From positions 186,001 to 250,000 of the forward strand of contig NZ_LBHB01000002.1 of NCBI RefSeq assembly GCF_001010945.1: a DNA stretch of 64,000 bases, written 5' to 3'. Position 1 is the stretch's first letter, and the number at the start of each line of letters is the position of its first letter. The position numbers and the translations under genes were made by a program. Shown in pieces: positions 17,281-26,474 of the stretch. Source of the stretch: Aurantiacibacter luteus. GTDB lineage: Bacteria > Pseudomonadota > Alphaproteobacteria > Sphingomonadales > Sphingomonadaceae. The notes under the pieces are model-generated. The model was not told where the DNA came from. It saw only the letters and a program-made list of their open reading frames with translations, and searched no databases.

Positions 17281-18102
17281 ATGGCTGTGTCAGATTCGAA
17301 AACTTCCGGCCCCCGGGTGGCACTGATCGGCTTCGGCGAGGCGGGCGAGAGCTTCGCGCGCGCTGCGGCATGGACAGGCCGTGCGCGCGGCTGGGACCTG
17401 CTCGAACGTCGCCGCGCGGCGATGGCGGATTGCGGCGTGCAGGCCGGATGCGACGCCGCCTACGCGCTCGCCGGGGCCGATGCCGCGCTCAGCCTTGTAA
17501 CCGCCGACCAGGCACTGGCCGCTGCGCGCGACTACGCGGCCTTGGTCGCGCCGGGCGCGCTGTGGCTGGACATGAACTCCGTCGCCCCCGCCACCAAGCG
17601 CACTGCCGCCGGGGCGGTGAATGCGGCGGGCGCGCGCTATGTCGATGTCGCGGTCATGGCCCCGGTCGAACAGCGGCTCGGCGTGCCGCTGCTGGTTTCC
17701 GGCCCGGATGCCGAGGAGGGGGCCGCGTTACTCCAGTCGATCGGCTTCACCAAAGTCCGCGTCGTCGGCGACGCCGTCGGCCGGGCGAGCGCGATCAAGC
17801 TGTGCCGCTCGGTCATGGTGAAAGGTCTCGAAGCCCTCTCCGCCGAATGCGCCGCCGCCGCCGAGGCCGAGGGCGTGCTGGACGAGGTCATGGCCTCGCT
17901 CGACGCCAGCGAGAAACCCGCGCCATGGATGGCGCGGATCGCCTACAATCGTGAGCGCATGGCCACCCACGGAACCAGAAGGGCCGCCGAAATGGACGAG
18001 GCCTGCGCCATGCTTGAAAGCCTCGGCGTGGAACCCGTCATGAGCCGGGGCACTGTCCAATTACAGCGCGCCGCCGCCAGCAAGGAACCTGCATGTCTCT
18101 GA
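17281..18102 (+). CDS. NAD(P)-dependent dehydrogenase of the 6PGDH/3-HIBADH type with DUF1932
   Basis: 273 residues. The N-terminal Rossmann motif VALIGFGEAGESFARAAA is followed by a WLDMNSVAPATKR segment typical of beta-hydroxyacid dehydrogenases, an IKLCRSVMVKGLEALSAEC helix with the catalytic Lys position (GRASAIKLCRS), and a C-terminal DUF1932 helical domain. It would oxidise or reduce a hydroxy/keto acid. It is first in the ligJ-ligA-ligB-ligC operon and overlaps ligJ by ten bases, so it probably acts on a pathway intermediate or side product; the actual reaction is unknown. Confidence 0.8.
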   Translation: MAVSDSKTSGPRVALIGFGEAGESFARAAAWTGRARGWDLLERRRAAMADCGVQAGCDAAYALAGADAALSLVTADQALAAARDYAALVAPGALWLDMNSVAPATKRTAAGAVNAAGARYVDVAVMAPVEQRLGVPLLVSGPDAEEGAALLQSIGFTKVRVVGDAVGRASAIKLCRSVMVKGLEALSAECAAAAEAEGVLDEVMASLDASEKPAPWMARIAYNRERMATHGTRRAAEMDEACAMLESLGVEPVMSRGTVQLQRAAASKEPACL

Positions 18103-19118
18103 TCATCGACTGCCACGGCCACTACACGGTGCTCCCCAAGGGGCACGATGCCTGGCGCGAGGAGCAGAAGGCGGCCTTTAAGGCAGGCACCCAGCCGCCG
18201 CCCTACCCCGACATCTCCGACGACGAGATCCGCCAGACGATCGAGGACAACCAGCTGAAGCTGGTGCAGGAACGCGGCGCCGACTTCACCATCTTTTCCC
18301 CCCGCGCCAGCGCCATGGCCCCGCACGTGGGCGACCAGGCGGTGGCAAGCGAATGGGCGCGGCGGTGCAACGACCTCATCTACCGCGTCACCCAGCTCTT
18401 CCCCGACACCTTCATCGGCGGCTGCATGCTGCCGCAGAGCCCGAAGGCGGACCTCAGCGAAAGCGTCAAAGAACTGCGCCGATGCGTCGAGGAGCTAGAT
18501 TTCGTCGTCTGCAACCTCAACCCCGATCCGGGCGGCGGGCATTTCGAGCATCCGCCGCTGACCGACGAATACTGGTTCCCTATCTACGAGGCGATGTGCG
18601 AACTGCAGGTGCCGGCGATGATCCACGTGTCGGGCAGCTGCAACCCGGCCATGCACGCGACGGGCGGATACTACCTCGCGGCGGATACGGTCGCCTTCAT
18701 GCAGCTCTTGGAGGGCGACCTTTTCAGCCGCTTCCCGGACCTCAAACTCATCATCCCCCACGGCGGCGGGGCGGTGCCCTACCACTGGGGCCGCTACCGG
18801 GGGCTCGCCGACATGCTCAAGCAGCCGGACATCGAGCAGCACCTGATGAACAACGTGTTCTTCGACACCTGCGTCTATCATCAGCCCGGCATCGACCTGC
18901 TCGCCGACGTCATCGCCAACAAGAACATCCTGTTCGGCAGCGAGATGGTGGGCGCGGTGCGCGGCATCGATCCGCAGACCGGCCATTATTTCGACGACAC
19001 CAAACGCTACGTCGACGCGCTCGATATCTCGGACGAGGAGCGGCACATGATCTTCGAGGGCAATGCCCGCCGCGTCTATCCGCGCCTCGACGCCATCCTG
19101 AAGGCGCGCGGGCTGTGA
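18093..19118 (+). CDS. ligJ: 4-oxalomesaconate hydratase
   Basis: 341 residues, amidohydrolase superfamily. It hydrates the LigU product to 4-carboxy-4-hydroxy-2-oxoadipate. The N-terminal DCHGHYTV supplies two metal ligands; MIHVSGSCNP, IIPHGGGAVPYHWGR and ILFGSEMVGAVRGIDPQTG are LigJ-specific blocks, with Glu of GSEM in the zinc-site/catalytic area. It overlaps the preceding gene by ten bases and the following DUF2218 gene by a GTGA, so translation is coupled. Confidence 0.93.
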   Translation: MSLIIDCHGHYTVLPKGHDAWREEQKAAFKAGTQPPPYPDISDDEIRQTIEDNQLKLVQERGADFTIFSPRASAMAPHVGDQAVASEWARRCNDLIYRVTQLFPDTFIGGCMLPQSPKADLSESVKELRRCVEELDFVVCNLNPDPGGGHFEHPPLTDEYWFPIYEAMCELQVPAMIHVSGSCNPAMHATGGYYLAADTVAFMQLLEGDLFSRFPDLKLIIPHGGGAVPYHWGRYRGLADMLKQPDIEQHLMNNVFFDTCVYHQPGIDLLADVIANKNILFGSEMVGAVRGIDPQTGHYFDDTKRYVDALDISDEERHMIFEGNARRVYPRLDAILKARGL

Positions 19119-19423
19119 CCGACACGCCCGTCATCGCCCACGGCCTCGCACGGTGCGAGAAGCCGGAGAAGTACATCCAGCAACTCGTCAAGCACTGGGG
19201 TCACAAGATGGCCACCGCCTACGACGAGGGAGATGGCATGGGCACCTTTCCTTTTTCCGACACGACAAGCGCGGTGATGACCGCCCGCCCGGAAGGTATC
19301 GCCATCACCCTCACCACCGCGGATGCAGAGAGCAATGTCCACATGCGCGGCGTGATCGAGCGCCACATCGACCGCTTCGCCTTTCGCGAAGCCCCGCTGA
19401 CATACGAATGGAGCGAACAATGA
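19115..19423 (+). CDS. DUF2218 protein inside the lig operon
   Basis: 102 residues from a GTG that overlaps the ligJ stop. The pattern RCEKPEKYIQQLVKHWGHKM, then F-S-D-T-T and a VIERHIDRFAFRE ending matches DUF2218, a small alpha/beta family often next to siderophore or metal genes. Its stop overlaps the ligA start (ATGA). It sits directly before the iron-dependent LigAB dioxygenase, so a role in iron supply or protection of that enzyme is a reasonable guess but unproven. Confidence 0.8.
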   Translation: MTDTPVIAHGLARCEKPEKYIQQLVKHWGHKMATAYDEGDGMGTFPFSDTTSAVMTARPEGIAITLTTADAESNVHMRGVIERHIDRFAFREAPLTYEWSEQ

Positions 19424-19869
19424 CCGAGCCGAAGAAGGAGCGGATCGACATCCACGCCTACCTGGCGGAGATGGAGGACATCCCCGGCACCCGCGTGTTC
19501 ACTGCGCAACGTGCGCGCAAGGGATACCACCTCAACCAGTTCGCCATGAGCCTGATGAAGGCCGAGAACCGCGAACGCTTCCTCGCCGACGAGGACGCCT
19601 ACATGGCCGACTGGAAGCTGACCGACGCAGCGAAGAAGGCGATCAGGGCGCGCGACTACAACGGCATGATCGACGAGGGCGGCAACATCTACTTCCTCGC
19701 CAAGCTGTTCAGCACCGACAGGAAGAGCTTTCAGTTCGCCGCCGGGTCGATGACCGGCATGACGCAGGAAGAATATGCCGAGATGATGCTGAAGGGCGGC
19801 CGCTCGCCCGAAGGTCAGCGCTCGCACCGCGAAAACGAGGCGGCTCGCTCCGCCAAGGAAGGGAACTGA
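19420..19869 (+). CDS. ligA: protocatechuate 4,5-dioxygenase, alpha subunit
   Basis: 149 residues; the SYK-6 subunit is ~139. The helical LigA fold is recognised from IPGTRVFTAQRARKGYHLNQ, FAMSLMKAENRERFLADE and the late GGNIYFLAKLFSTDRKSFQF block. The alpha subunit covers the active site of the beta subunit and has no iron of its own. It overlaps DUF2218 by four bases and is separated from ligB by three bases, ensuring equal synthesis of both subunits. Confidence 0.94.
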   Translation: MTEPKKERIDIHAYLAEMEDIPGTRVFTAQRARKGYHLNQFAMSLMKAENRERFLADEDAYMADWKLTDAAKKAIRARDYNGMIDEGGNIYFLAKLFSTDRKSFQFAAGSMTGMTQEEYAEMMLKGGRSPEGQRSHRENEAARSAKEGN

Positions 19870-20784
<915 letters not shown>

Positions 20785-20788
20785 GCAT

Positions 20789-20884
20789 CTCCCCTCCCGC
20801 CTGCGGGAGGGGCCGGGGGTGGGCCCAAGCAGGTGCCACCCTATGACAAACCCACCCCTAGCCCCTCCCGCAAGCGGGAGGGGG
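20789..20884. repeat. composite hairpin repeat within the lig operon (related copy at 56838)
   Basis: Two hairpins, CCCCTCCCGC-CT-GCGGGAGGGG (20791-20812) and CCCCTCCCGC-AA-GCGGGAGGGG (20862-20883), are followed and preceded respectively by GGGGGTGGG and CCCACCCC, so the two half-units face each other. The same half-units occur in the opposite arrangement at 56838-56924. Located between ligB and ligC, it may attenuate or stabilise the operon transcript. Confidence 0.8.
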
Positions 20885-20901
20885 ACTGACTGGAGCACAC
20901 A

Positions 20902-21864
20902 ATGAAGATCGCACTCGCCGGTGGCGGCGCATTCGGAGAAAAGCACCTCGACGGGCTGAAGAACATCGACGGGGTGGAAGTCACCGCGCTCGTCGGGCGG
21001 CAGCAGGAGCCGACGCAGGCCATGGCCGACAAGTACGGCATCGGCTTTGCCACCACCGACTACGAAGCGATGCTGGAGCGCGACGATGTCGACGCCGTGA
21101 TCCTGTGCACGCCCACGCAGATGCACGCCGACCAGGCGATCAAGGCGATGGATGCGGGCAAGCACGTCGAGGTGGAAATCCCGCTCGCCGACAGCCTCGC
21201 CGATGCCGAGGCGGTGCTGGCCAAGAGCCAAGAGACCGGCCTCGTCTGCATGGCCGGGCACACGCGCCGCTTCAATCCCAGCCACCAGTGGGTGAAGCAG
21301 CAGATCGACGCCGGGAACCTCAATATCCTCGCGATGGACGTGGAGACCTATTTCTTCCGCCGCGAGAACAAGAACGCCAAGGGCGAGCCGCGTTCATGGA
21401 CCGACCACCTGCTCTGGCACCACAGCGCGCACACCATCGACATCTTCCAGTACATGACCGGCGCCAAGGTGGTGAAGGCAAACATCCTGCAGGGGCCGAA
21501 GCACCCGCAGCTGGGCATCGCCATGGACCAGTCGATCCAGATGAAAACCGACAAGGGCCAGATCCTGACCCTGTCGCTCAGCTTCAACAACGAAGGGCCG
21601 TTCGGCACCTTCTTCCGCTACATCGGCGACACCGGCACCTATCTCGCGCGGTACGACGACCTCTTCAACGGCAAGGACGAGCCCATCGACCTGTCGGGCA
21701 TGGACGTACCCTCGACCAACGGCATCGAGCTGCAGGACCGCGAATTCATCGCCGCCATCCGAGAAGGGCGCGAGCCGAACAGCTCGGTCGCCGACACCAT
21801 CGAATGCTATCGCACCATCGGCGCGCTGGCGGCGAGCCTGGAAGATCAGGACGGCTGGTCCTGA
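20902..21864 (+). CDS. ligC: 4-carboxy-2-hydroxymuconate-6-semialdehyde dehydrogenase
   Basis: 320 residues, Gfo/Idh/MocA fold. It oxidises the hemiacetal form of CHMS to 2-pyrone-4,6-dicarboxylate with NADP+. The Rossmann motif ALAGGGAFGEKHLDGLK opens the protein; CTPTQMHADQAIKAMDAGKH, VEIPLADSLADA (EIP in place of the usual EKP), GHTRRFNPSHQW and LLWHHSAHTIDIFQYMTG are typical LigC blocks. It is separated from ligB by 117 bases holding the hairpin repeat and overlaps the next gene by one base. Confidence 0.94.
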   Translation: MKIALAGGGAFGEKHLDGLKNIDGVEVTALVGRQQEPTQAMADKYGIGFATTDYEAMLERDDVDAVILCTPTQMHADQAIKAMDAGKHVEVEIPLADSLADAEAVLAKSQETGLVCMAGHTRRFNPSHQWVKQQIDAGNLNILAMDVETYFFRRENKNAKGEPRSWTDHLLWHHSAHTIDIFQYMTGAKVVKANILQGPKHPQLGIAMDQSIQMKTDKGQILTLSLSFNNEGPFGTFFRYIGDTGTYLARYDDLFNGKDEPIDLSGMDVPSTNGIELQDREFIAAIREGREPNSSVADTIECYRTIGALAASLEDQDGWS

Positions 21865-22859
21865 TGGCTATCGGCAAGCGGACGATCGCCGGGCGCGCGC
21901 TGCACCCGGTGGGGCTCGGCTGCATGAACCTGTCGTGGGCCTACGCCGCCCCGCCCCCGCGCGAGGAGGCACTGCGGCTGCTCAACAGTGCGCTGGATCT
22001 CGGCTACGACCACTTCGACACCGCCAACATCTACGGCCTCGGCAAGAACGAGGAGCTGCTGGCGGAGGTGCTGCGCTATCGCCGCGGCGAGGTATTCCTC
22101 GCCAGCAAGTGCGGCATCGTGGTCGAGGGGCCGGATCGCGGCGTGAACTGCCGGCCAGAGGCCATCGCCGCCAATCTCGATGCCAGCCTGCAGCGGCTCG
22201 GCGTGGATCACCTCGACCTCTATTACATGCACCGCTTCGATCCCAAGGTGCCCATCGCCGACAGCGTGGGGGCGATGGCGCGGGCGATCGAGGCGGGCAA
22301 GATCGGGGCATACGGCGTTTCCGAATGGAGCGCGGCGCACATCCGCGAGGCGTACGCCGTCCATCCGCTCGGCGCGGTGCAGACCGAATATTCGCTGTGG
22401 ACCCGCAACGTGGAACTGGGCGTGCTCGAGACCACGCGCGAGCTCGGCGTGGCGCTGGTCGCCTTCAGCAGCACCGGGCGCGGGGCCTTCGGCGGCGTGC
22501 TGCGCGATCCTTCGACGCTCGAGGAAAGCGATCTCAGGCGCAAGATGCCGCGCTTCGATGCGGAAAACTGGCCGAAGAACCTCGCCGTGATCGAGCGGTT
22601 CGAAGCGCTGGCGGCGGAGGCTGGCGTGACCCCCGCCCAGCTCGCCAATCGCTGGGTGCTTGAACAGGGCGAGCACCTGCACGTCATCCCCGGCACCACC
22701 AGCATGGCGCACATGCAGGACAACTTCGCCGCCGCCACACTCGACATTCCGGCCGAGGTAATTGCCCGCGCGGGCGATTTGGTGAACCACGCGAACGTCC
22801 ACGGCCACCGCTACCACGACGCCATCAGGCCGACGATCGACACCGAGGAGCTCGCCTGA
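21864..22859 (+). CDS. aldo/keto reductase at the end of the lig operon
   Basis: 331 residues, TIM-barrel AKR. GLGCMNLSWAY, the catalytic FDTANIYG (Asp and Tyr), ASKCG (Lys) and LYYMHRFD (His) make the full tetrad; the C-terminal VIPGTTSMAHMQDNF binds NADP(H). It reduces a carbonyl compound; the closest general group is the AKR family that includes pyridoxal and aromatic-aldehyde reductases. Its ATG overlaps the ligC stop (TGATG), so it is part of the operon. It may act on an aldehyde or semialdehyde in the pathway, but no specific substrate is known. Confidence 0.85.
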   Translation: MAIGKRTIAGRALHPVGLGCMNLSWAYAAPPPREEALRLLNSALDLGYDHFDTANIYGLGKNEELLAEVLRYRRGEVFLASKCGIVVEGPDRGVNCRPEAIAANLDASLQRLGVDHLDLYYMHRFDPKVPIADSVGAMARAIEAGKIGAYGVSEWSAAHIREAYAVHPLGAVQTEYSLWTRNVELGVLETTRELGVALVAFSSTGRGAFGGVLRDPSTLEESDLRRKMPRFDAENWPKNLAVIERFEALAAEAGVTPAQLANRWVLEQGEHLHVIPGTTSMAHMQDNFAAATLDIPAEVIARAGDLVNHANVHGHRYHDAIRPTIDTEELA

Positions 22860-22873
22860 AGCCGACGCGATAA

Positions 22874-22903
22874 GGGCTCCGGCAACTTTCGCCACCGGAG
22901 CCC
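22874..22903 (+). terminator. hairpin terminator of the lig operon
   Basis: GGGCTCCGG (22874-22882) pairs with CCGGAGCCC (22895-22903) around a 12-base loop, 15 bases after the aldo/keto reductase stop. No U run follows, so it may act with Rho or in both directions, since a convergent gene ends at 22941. Confidence 0.6.
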
Positions 22904-22940
22904 GTCGTGCCGGGCGTTGGGGCGCCCGGTTGTCCTGAGA

Positions 22941-23321
22941 TCAGCTGTTGTCGTTATTTCCGGCAGCCTGCGCCCGCGCGCCGAGCGCCAGCTGCACGCG
23001 CTGCGCCACGGCCGGGTCAGCCTGCATGGCCGTGCCGATGGCATTGTAGGTCTCGGCCTCGATCCCGGCCTCGGCCAGCACCTCGAGCGCCTTCGCCTGC
23101 CGCGCCTCTGCGGTCACGGTAGTATCCGCCGCAATCTCCGCCTGGGCCGCGCGCATCGCGATGGCCGCCTCGACGAAGCTGGCGATCTGCTCGTCGGTAA
23201 AGGCCGTAGACGTCGCCTCGGCGGTGACGGCATCCTCGGTCTGAGCCGGCAGTTCCTGCGCCATGGCGGCACCGGCCAGCAGCAGCGAACCCGCCGCGCC
23301 CAGCACTGCAAAAGTCTTCAT
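22941..23321 (-). CDS. exported DUF4168-like protein
   Basis: 126 residues with a clear signal peptide (MKTFAVLGAAGSLLLAGAAM, cleavage after AMA). The mature part has the DUF4168 pattern: FTDEQIASFVEAAIAMRAAQ, a helical middle, then EAETYNAIGTAMQADPAVAQ and an Asn-rich end. The periplasmic function is unknown. It converges on the lig operon and is not obviously related to it. Confidence 0.8.
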   Translation of the reverse strand: MKTFAVLGAAGSLLLAGAAMAQELPAQTEDAVTAEATSTAFTDEQIASFVEAAIAMRAAQAEIAADTTVTAEARQAKALEVLAEAGIEAETYNAIGTAMQADPAVAQRVQLALGARAQAAGNNDNS

Positions 23322-23548
23322 TCGTCCAACTCCGTATCCAATCGTGGACCCCCGTGGCCGCGCTGATGCGGGCCTGCGGGCGGACGGACAATCCGCCATG
23401 AGACGAACCGCACCCTTTGCAGGGACGAGATTGCGGCACCCGTGCCCCAGCCGCGACGGGCGGAGAGGAAAGAATACCGGTCCCTCCGACTGCTCGGTTT
23501 ATTGGATGACACGAAACCGCGACTCTGCACGGCTGCGATGTCGGGAGT

Positions 23549-23806
23549 CTATTTTTCGCGTCGCCCGTCACCATGCCACAGGCGTTTGATCAGCCCCGCC
23601 ATTAGCCAAGAAGCGGCCACAAAGGCAGCCAGCAGCCCGATCGCAAGAAGCGTGCCCCCGGCTATGCCGAAAAGCTTGCTGTCATCGACCAGCAACAGGA
23701 GCATCGCGAGTCCGAGAAAAAGCGAAGCACAGTTGGCCAACAATTTCCCGTCGCGTTGAAGCAATTGCCGACGACCGGTCCGCAGGTTCGGCCGCGTCAG
23801 CCTCAC
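23549..23806 (-). CDS. small two-helix membrane protein
   Basis: 85 residues from a GTG that overlaps the stop of the dienelactone-hydrolase-like gene (GTGA). A basic N-terminus is followed by two hydrophobic helices (LANCASLFLGLAMLLLLVDD and FGIAGGTLLAIGLLAAFVAA) and a basic tail RLWHGDGRREK. No family recognised. It is translationally coupled to the upstream hydrolase gene. Confidence 0.65.
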   Translation of the reverse strand: MRLTRPNLRTGRRQLLQRDGKLLANCASLFLGLAMLLLLVDDSKLFGIAGGTLLAIGLLAAFVAASWLMAGLIKRLWHGDGRREK

Positions 23807-24663
23807 AGTTTCTCGCGGTAGAGATCGAGCATGGCCGCCCGGGCGCGCTCGGCCTCCGCCTGGTTGTAGACCGGGCTGTCGAGCACGGTCCAGCCGTGGT
23901 CGCCAGCGTAGACTTCCACCTCGATGTCCGCCTGTGCTGCCTCGGCGGCGGCGCGCAGGGCGACCTTGTCGTTGGGGGCGGAGGCATCGTCGTTTTGCGC
24001 GATGGCGATCAGAGCGCCTGCATCGGCGGCCATGCGCGAGAGCTGGTTTACCGGGGCCAGCGGATTTTCCCCCACCAGCCCGCCGCCGTGGAAGCTGGCC
24101 GCAGCCTTGATGCGGCCCGGCACAGCGGCGGCCGACAGGATCGTCCAGCTGCCCGTCATGCAGTAGCCCTGATTGCCGATGCCCTTGCCCGTATCAACCG
24201 CGGCCTGCGCGTCGAGCCAGCCGACAACGCTGCGCGCCGTCGCCATCACCGCCTCGGGCGTGTTGCGTTCCCGCCAAGGCTGGGTCGCCTGCATGCCGCC
24301 GTTTCGCCAGGCGTCGAAGTCGGCGAACTGCTGCCCGGCGACCGAACGATAGTAGGGATTGGCGACGAGGACGGCATAGCCTTCAGCCGCCAGCCGCCGT
24401 CCCATCTCGACCTTGGCGGGGCGCAGGCCGGCGATGTCGGGCCACAGGATCACGCCCGGGTGCCGCCCGCTCGCCGGGTGGATGAACACGCCGTCCATCG
24501 TCCCCCCGTCGGCGGCGAAGCTGACGTTCGACTGCGTCAGCCCGCCCGCGGTGCCCGAGCCCTCCATCGAAGTGCAGGCGGCGAGCGCGCCCATTCCCGC
24601 CAGCGCGCCGAAGCTGCGGCGGCTCAACGCGGGCATGGTGCTGAGGTGGTCGGTTTCGCACAT
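23803..24663 (-). CDS. dienelactone-hydrolase-family lipoprotein with a Tat signal
   Basis: 286 residues from the ATG with a GAGAGGA ribosome site. LSRRSFGALAGMGALAACTS is a twin-arginine signal ending in a lipobox Cys. The alpha/beta-hydrolase domain has the Cys nucleophile in GNQGYCMTGSW and the His in AGDHGWTVLD, as in dienelactone hydrolases. The start of the mature protein (GVFIHPASGRHPGVILWPDI) is also typical of the family. Tat export means it acts in the periplasm on an unknown ester or lactone. Confidence 0.85.
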   Translation of the reverse strand: MCETDHLSTMPALSRRSFGALAGMGALAACTSMEGSGTAGGLTQSNVSFAADGGTMDGVFIHPASGRHPGVILWPDIAGLRPAKVEMGRRLAAEGYAVLVANPYYRSVAGQQFADFDAWRNGGMQATQPWRERNTPEAVMATARSVVGWLDAQAAVDTGKGIGNQGYCMTGSWTILSAAAVPGRIKAAASFHGGGLVGENPLAPVNQLSRMAADAGALIAIAQNDDASAPNDKVALRAAAEAAQADIEVEVYAGDHGWTVLDSPVYNQAEAERARAAMLDLYREKL

Positions 24664-24747
24664 GGTCGTCGGTCCTCTCGTATTGTCTGGACCCAAGACT
24701 AGCAGGATCGGCGCGGCGCGAAAGTGGGCCTTGGCCCTATGCCGACC

Positions 24748-24888
24748 CTACCAACGGCGCGAGCGGCGACGGCCGAAGCGCATTCGGCGATCTTTAGCCC
24801 GGCGGCGCAACCATACAGCCATGCCCAATCCGACGACGATGACCGCGATCACTATAATCACATAGGCCAATTCGGTTCGCAGTGTCAT
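24748..24888 (-). CDS. small single-span membrane protein, 46 residues
   Basis: Starts MTLRTELAYVIIVIAVIVVG, continues LGMAVWLRRR and ends in a very basic tail (KDRRMRFGRRRSRRW). GGAG sits seven bases before the ATG. One transmembrane helix with a cytoplasmic Arg-rich tail. No family recognised. It stands between the hydrolase gene and an AT-rich spacer without other genes. Confidence 0.6.
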   Translation of the reverse strand: MTLRTELAYVIIVIAVIVVGLGMAVWLRRRAKDRRMRFGRRRSRRW

Positions 24889-25075
24889 CGTTATCTCCGG
24901 CGGCCGCGGACGCGCTTCATGTTGCAATGCAGCACGATGACAGATTTTTGCATAATTCCAAGCAAAACACGCAAATTACATTATTTTTCAAACGACCTGC
25001 CCATATCGTCCGGGGCCGGCACGGACCGGAGCATACGCTTTTGCCCATGAAGAGCCTAGAGCGAGGAGCACCGAC

Positions 25076-26356
25076 CTAGTCCGCCAGCGCGCGCCCGCGC
25101 GCCATGGCCCAGTCGACCTCCTCCAGCAGCGCCGCGTTCTCCAGCGGGTTGCCGTCCAGCGCGATCATGTCCGCCGAGTAACCGGGCGCGAGGCGGCCGA
25201 TCTCGTTTTCCATGTGCAGCACCCGCGCGGCGACCGTGGTGGCGCTCGCCACCGCCTCGCGGTCGCTCATGCCCGCCTGCACCAGCAGCGCGAACTCGCC
25301 GGCGTTGCGGCCATGCTCGAACACGCCTGCATCGGTGCCGAAGGCGATGGTGATGCCGCGCCGGTGCGCCTCGCGCACCTGCTGGCCGACGATCTCGGCC
25401 ACCTGGCGGATCTTGGCCTCGACGGTAGGGGTGTAGACCCCGGTGCCCAGGCGCTCGATCACGCCCTGGAAGGCCATCAGCGTGGGGACGAGCACGGTGT
25501 CGTGCGCCTGCATGGCGTCGAGCGCGCCGCGATCGAGGTAGGTGCCGTGCTCGATGGTGCGGATGCCGGCATTGGCCGCCGCCTCGATCCCGCGCGCGCC
25601 GTGGGCGTGGGCGGCGACCTCGAGGCCGAGCGCGCTGGCCGCCTCGACGATGGCTTCCATCTCGGGCCGGGTAAAGTGCGCCTCGAGCCCTCGGCCCTGC
25701 TGGCTGAGCACGCCGCCGGTCGCGGTGATCTTGATCCAGTCCGACCCGTTCTGCGCCGCCTGCCGCACACGCGCGGCGCACTCGGCGGGGCCGGTACAGG
25801 TGAATCCGGTGTCGAGCGCGTCGTTCACCTCGGGCCGGAAGCCGGAGACGTCGCCGTGCCCGCCGATGATGGCGAGCGGCGGGCCGGAGGCGAGGATGCG
25901 CGGTCCGGGAAAGGCGGCCTCTGCCACGGCGCGGCGCACGGCGAACATCGACTGCGGATAGCTGCCCACGTCGCGCACCGTGGTGAAGCCCGCCGCCAGC
26001 GTGGTGCGCGCATTGACCGCGCCGGTCAGCGTCGCCCACTCGTCGCTCTCCACCGCCGCGTCGCGGAAGTCGCCGCCGGGGTTGCCGTCGAGATGGACGT
26101 GGAGGTCAATGAGGCCGGGCATGACGGTCTTGCCCGACAGGTCGATAAGCTCGGCCCCGGCGGGCACCGGCTGCCACCCGTCTTCGATGGCGACGATACG
26201 GCCGTTCTCCACGGTGATCGTCGCCGGTCCGTCGAACCCGGAATCCACGTCGCGGATTACGTGCCCGGCATGGATGACCTGACGGACCTCCTGCGCCAGC
26301 GAGGGAACGGCGAGCACCAGCGTGGACACGGCGGCGAGAATGGCGGCGATTTTCAT
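25076..26356 (-). CDS. exported amidohydrolase-family protein (imidazolonepropionase/prolidase-like)
   Basis: 426 residues with a signal peptide (MKIAAILAAVSTLVLAVPSL, cleavage after LAQ). PGLIDLHVHLDG supplies the first two metal-binding His, WIKITATGG the carboxylated Lys, AAHAHG and EHGTY the next His, and AFGTDAGVF the catalytic Asp; the C-terminal LAPGYSADMIALDGNPLEN is the usual end of this group. Such enzymes hydrolyse amide or dipeptide bonds (Xaa-Pro or similar) in the periplasm. It is not evidently part of the aromatic pathway despite its location. Confidence 0.87.
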   Translation of the reverse strand: MKIAAILAAVSTLVLAVPSLAQEVRQVIHAGHVIRDVDSGFDGPATITVENGRIVAIEDGWQPVPAGAELIDLSGKTVMPGLIDLHVHLDGNPGGDFRDAAVESDEWATLTGAVNARTTLAAGFTTVRDVGSYPQSMFAVRRAVAEAAFPGPRILASGPPLAIIGGHGDVSGFRPEVNDALDTGFTCTGPAECAARVRQAAQNGSDWIKITATGGVLSQQGRGLEAHFTRPEMEAIVEAASALGLEVAAHAHGARGIEAAANAGIRTIEHGTYLDRGALDAMQAHDTVLVPTLMAFQGVIERLGTGVYTPTVEAKIRQVAEIVGQQVREAHRRGITIAFGTDAGVFEHGRNAGEFALLVQAGMSDREAVASATTVAARVLHMENEIGRLAPGYSADMIALDGNPLENAALLEEVDWAMARGRALAD

Positions 26357-26474
26357 GGCTTTCGGGCTCCCCTTGTTCGTTGCGCCCTGTGTGTCGCCGA
26401 ATGCCGCCACGCGCAAATGCAAAAAGGGCGGCAGGATCGCTCCCGCCGCCCCCTTGTTCGTATCTGCCGGGAAA

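Noticed and set aside
23322-23548. A plus-strand frame in the gap between the DUF4168 gene and the small membrane protein
   Set aside because: It runs into the antisense of the next gene, lacks a ribosome site and gives only Arg-rich sequence.
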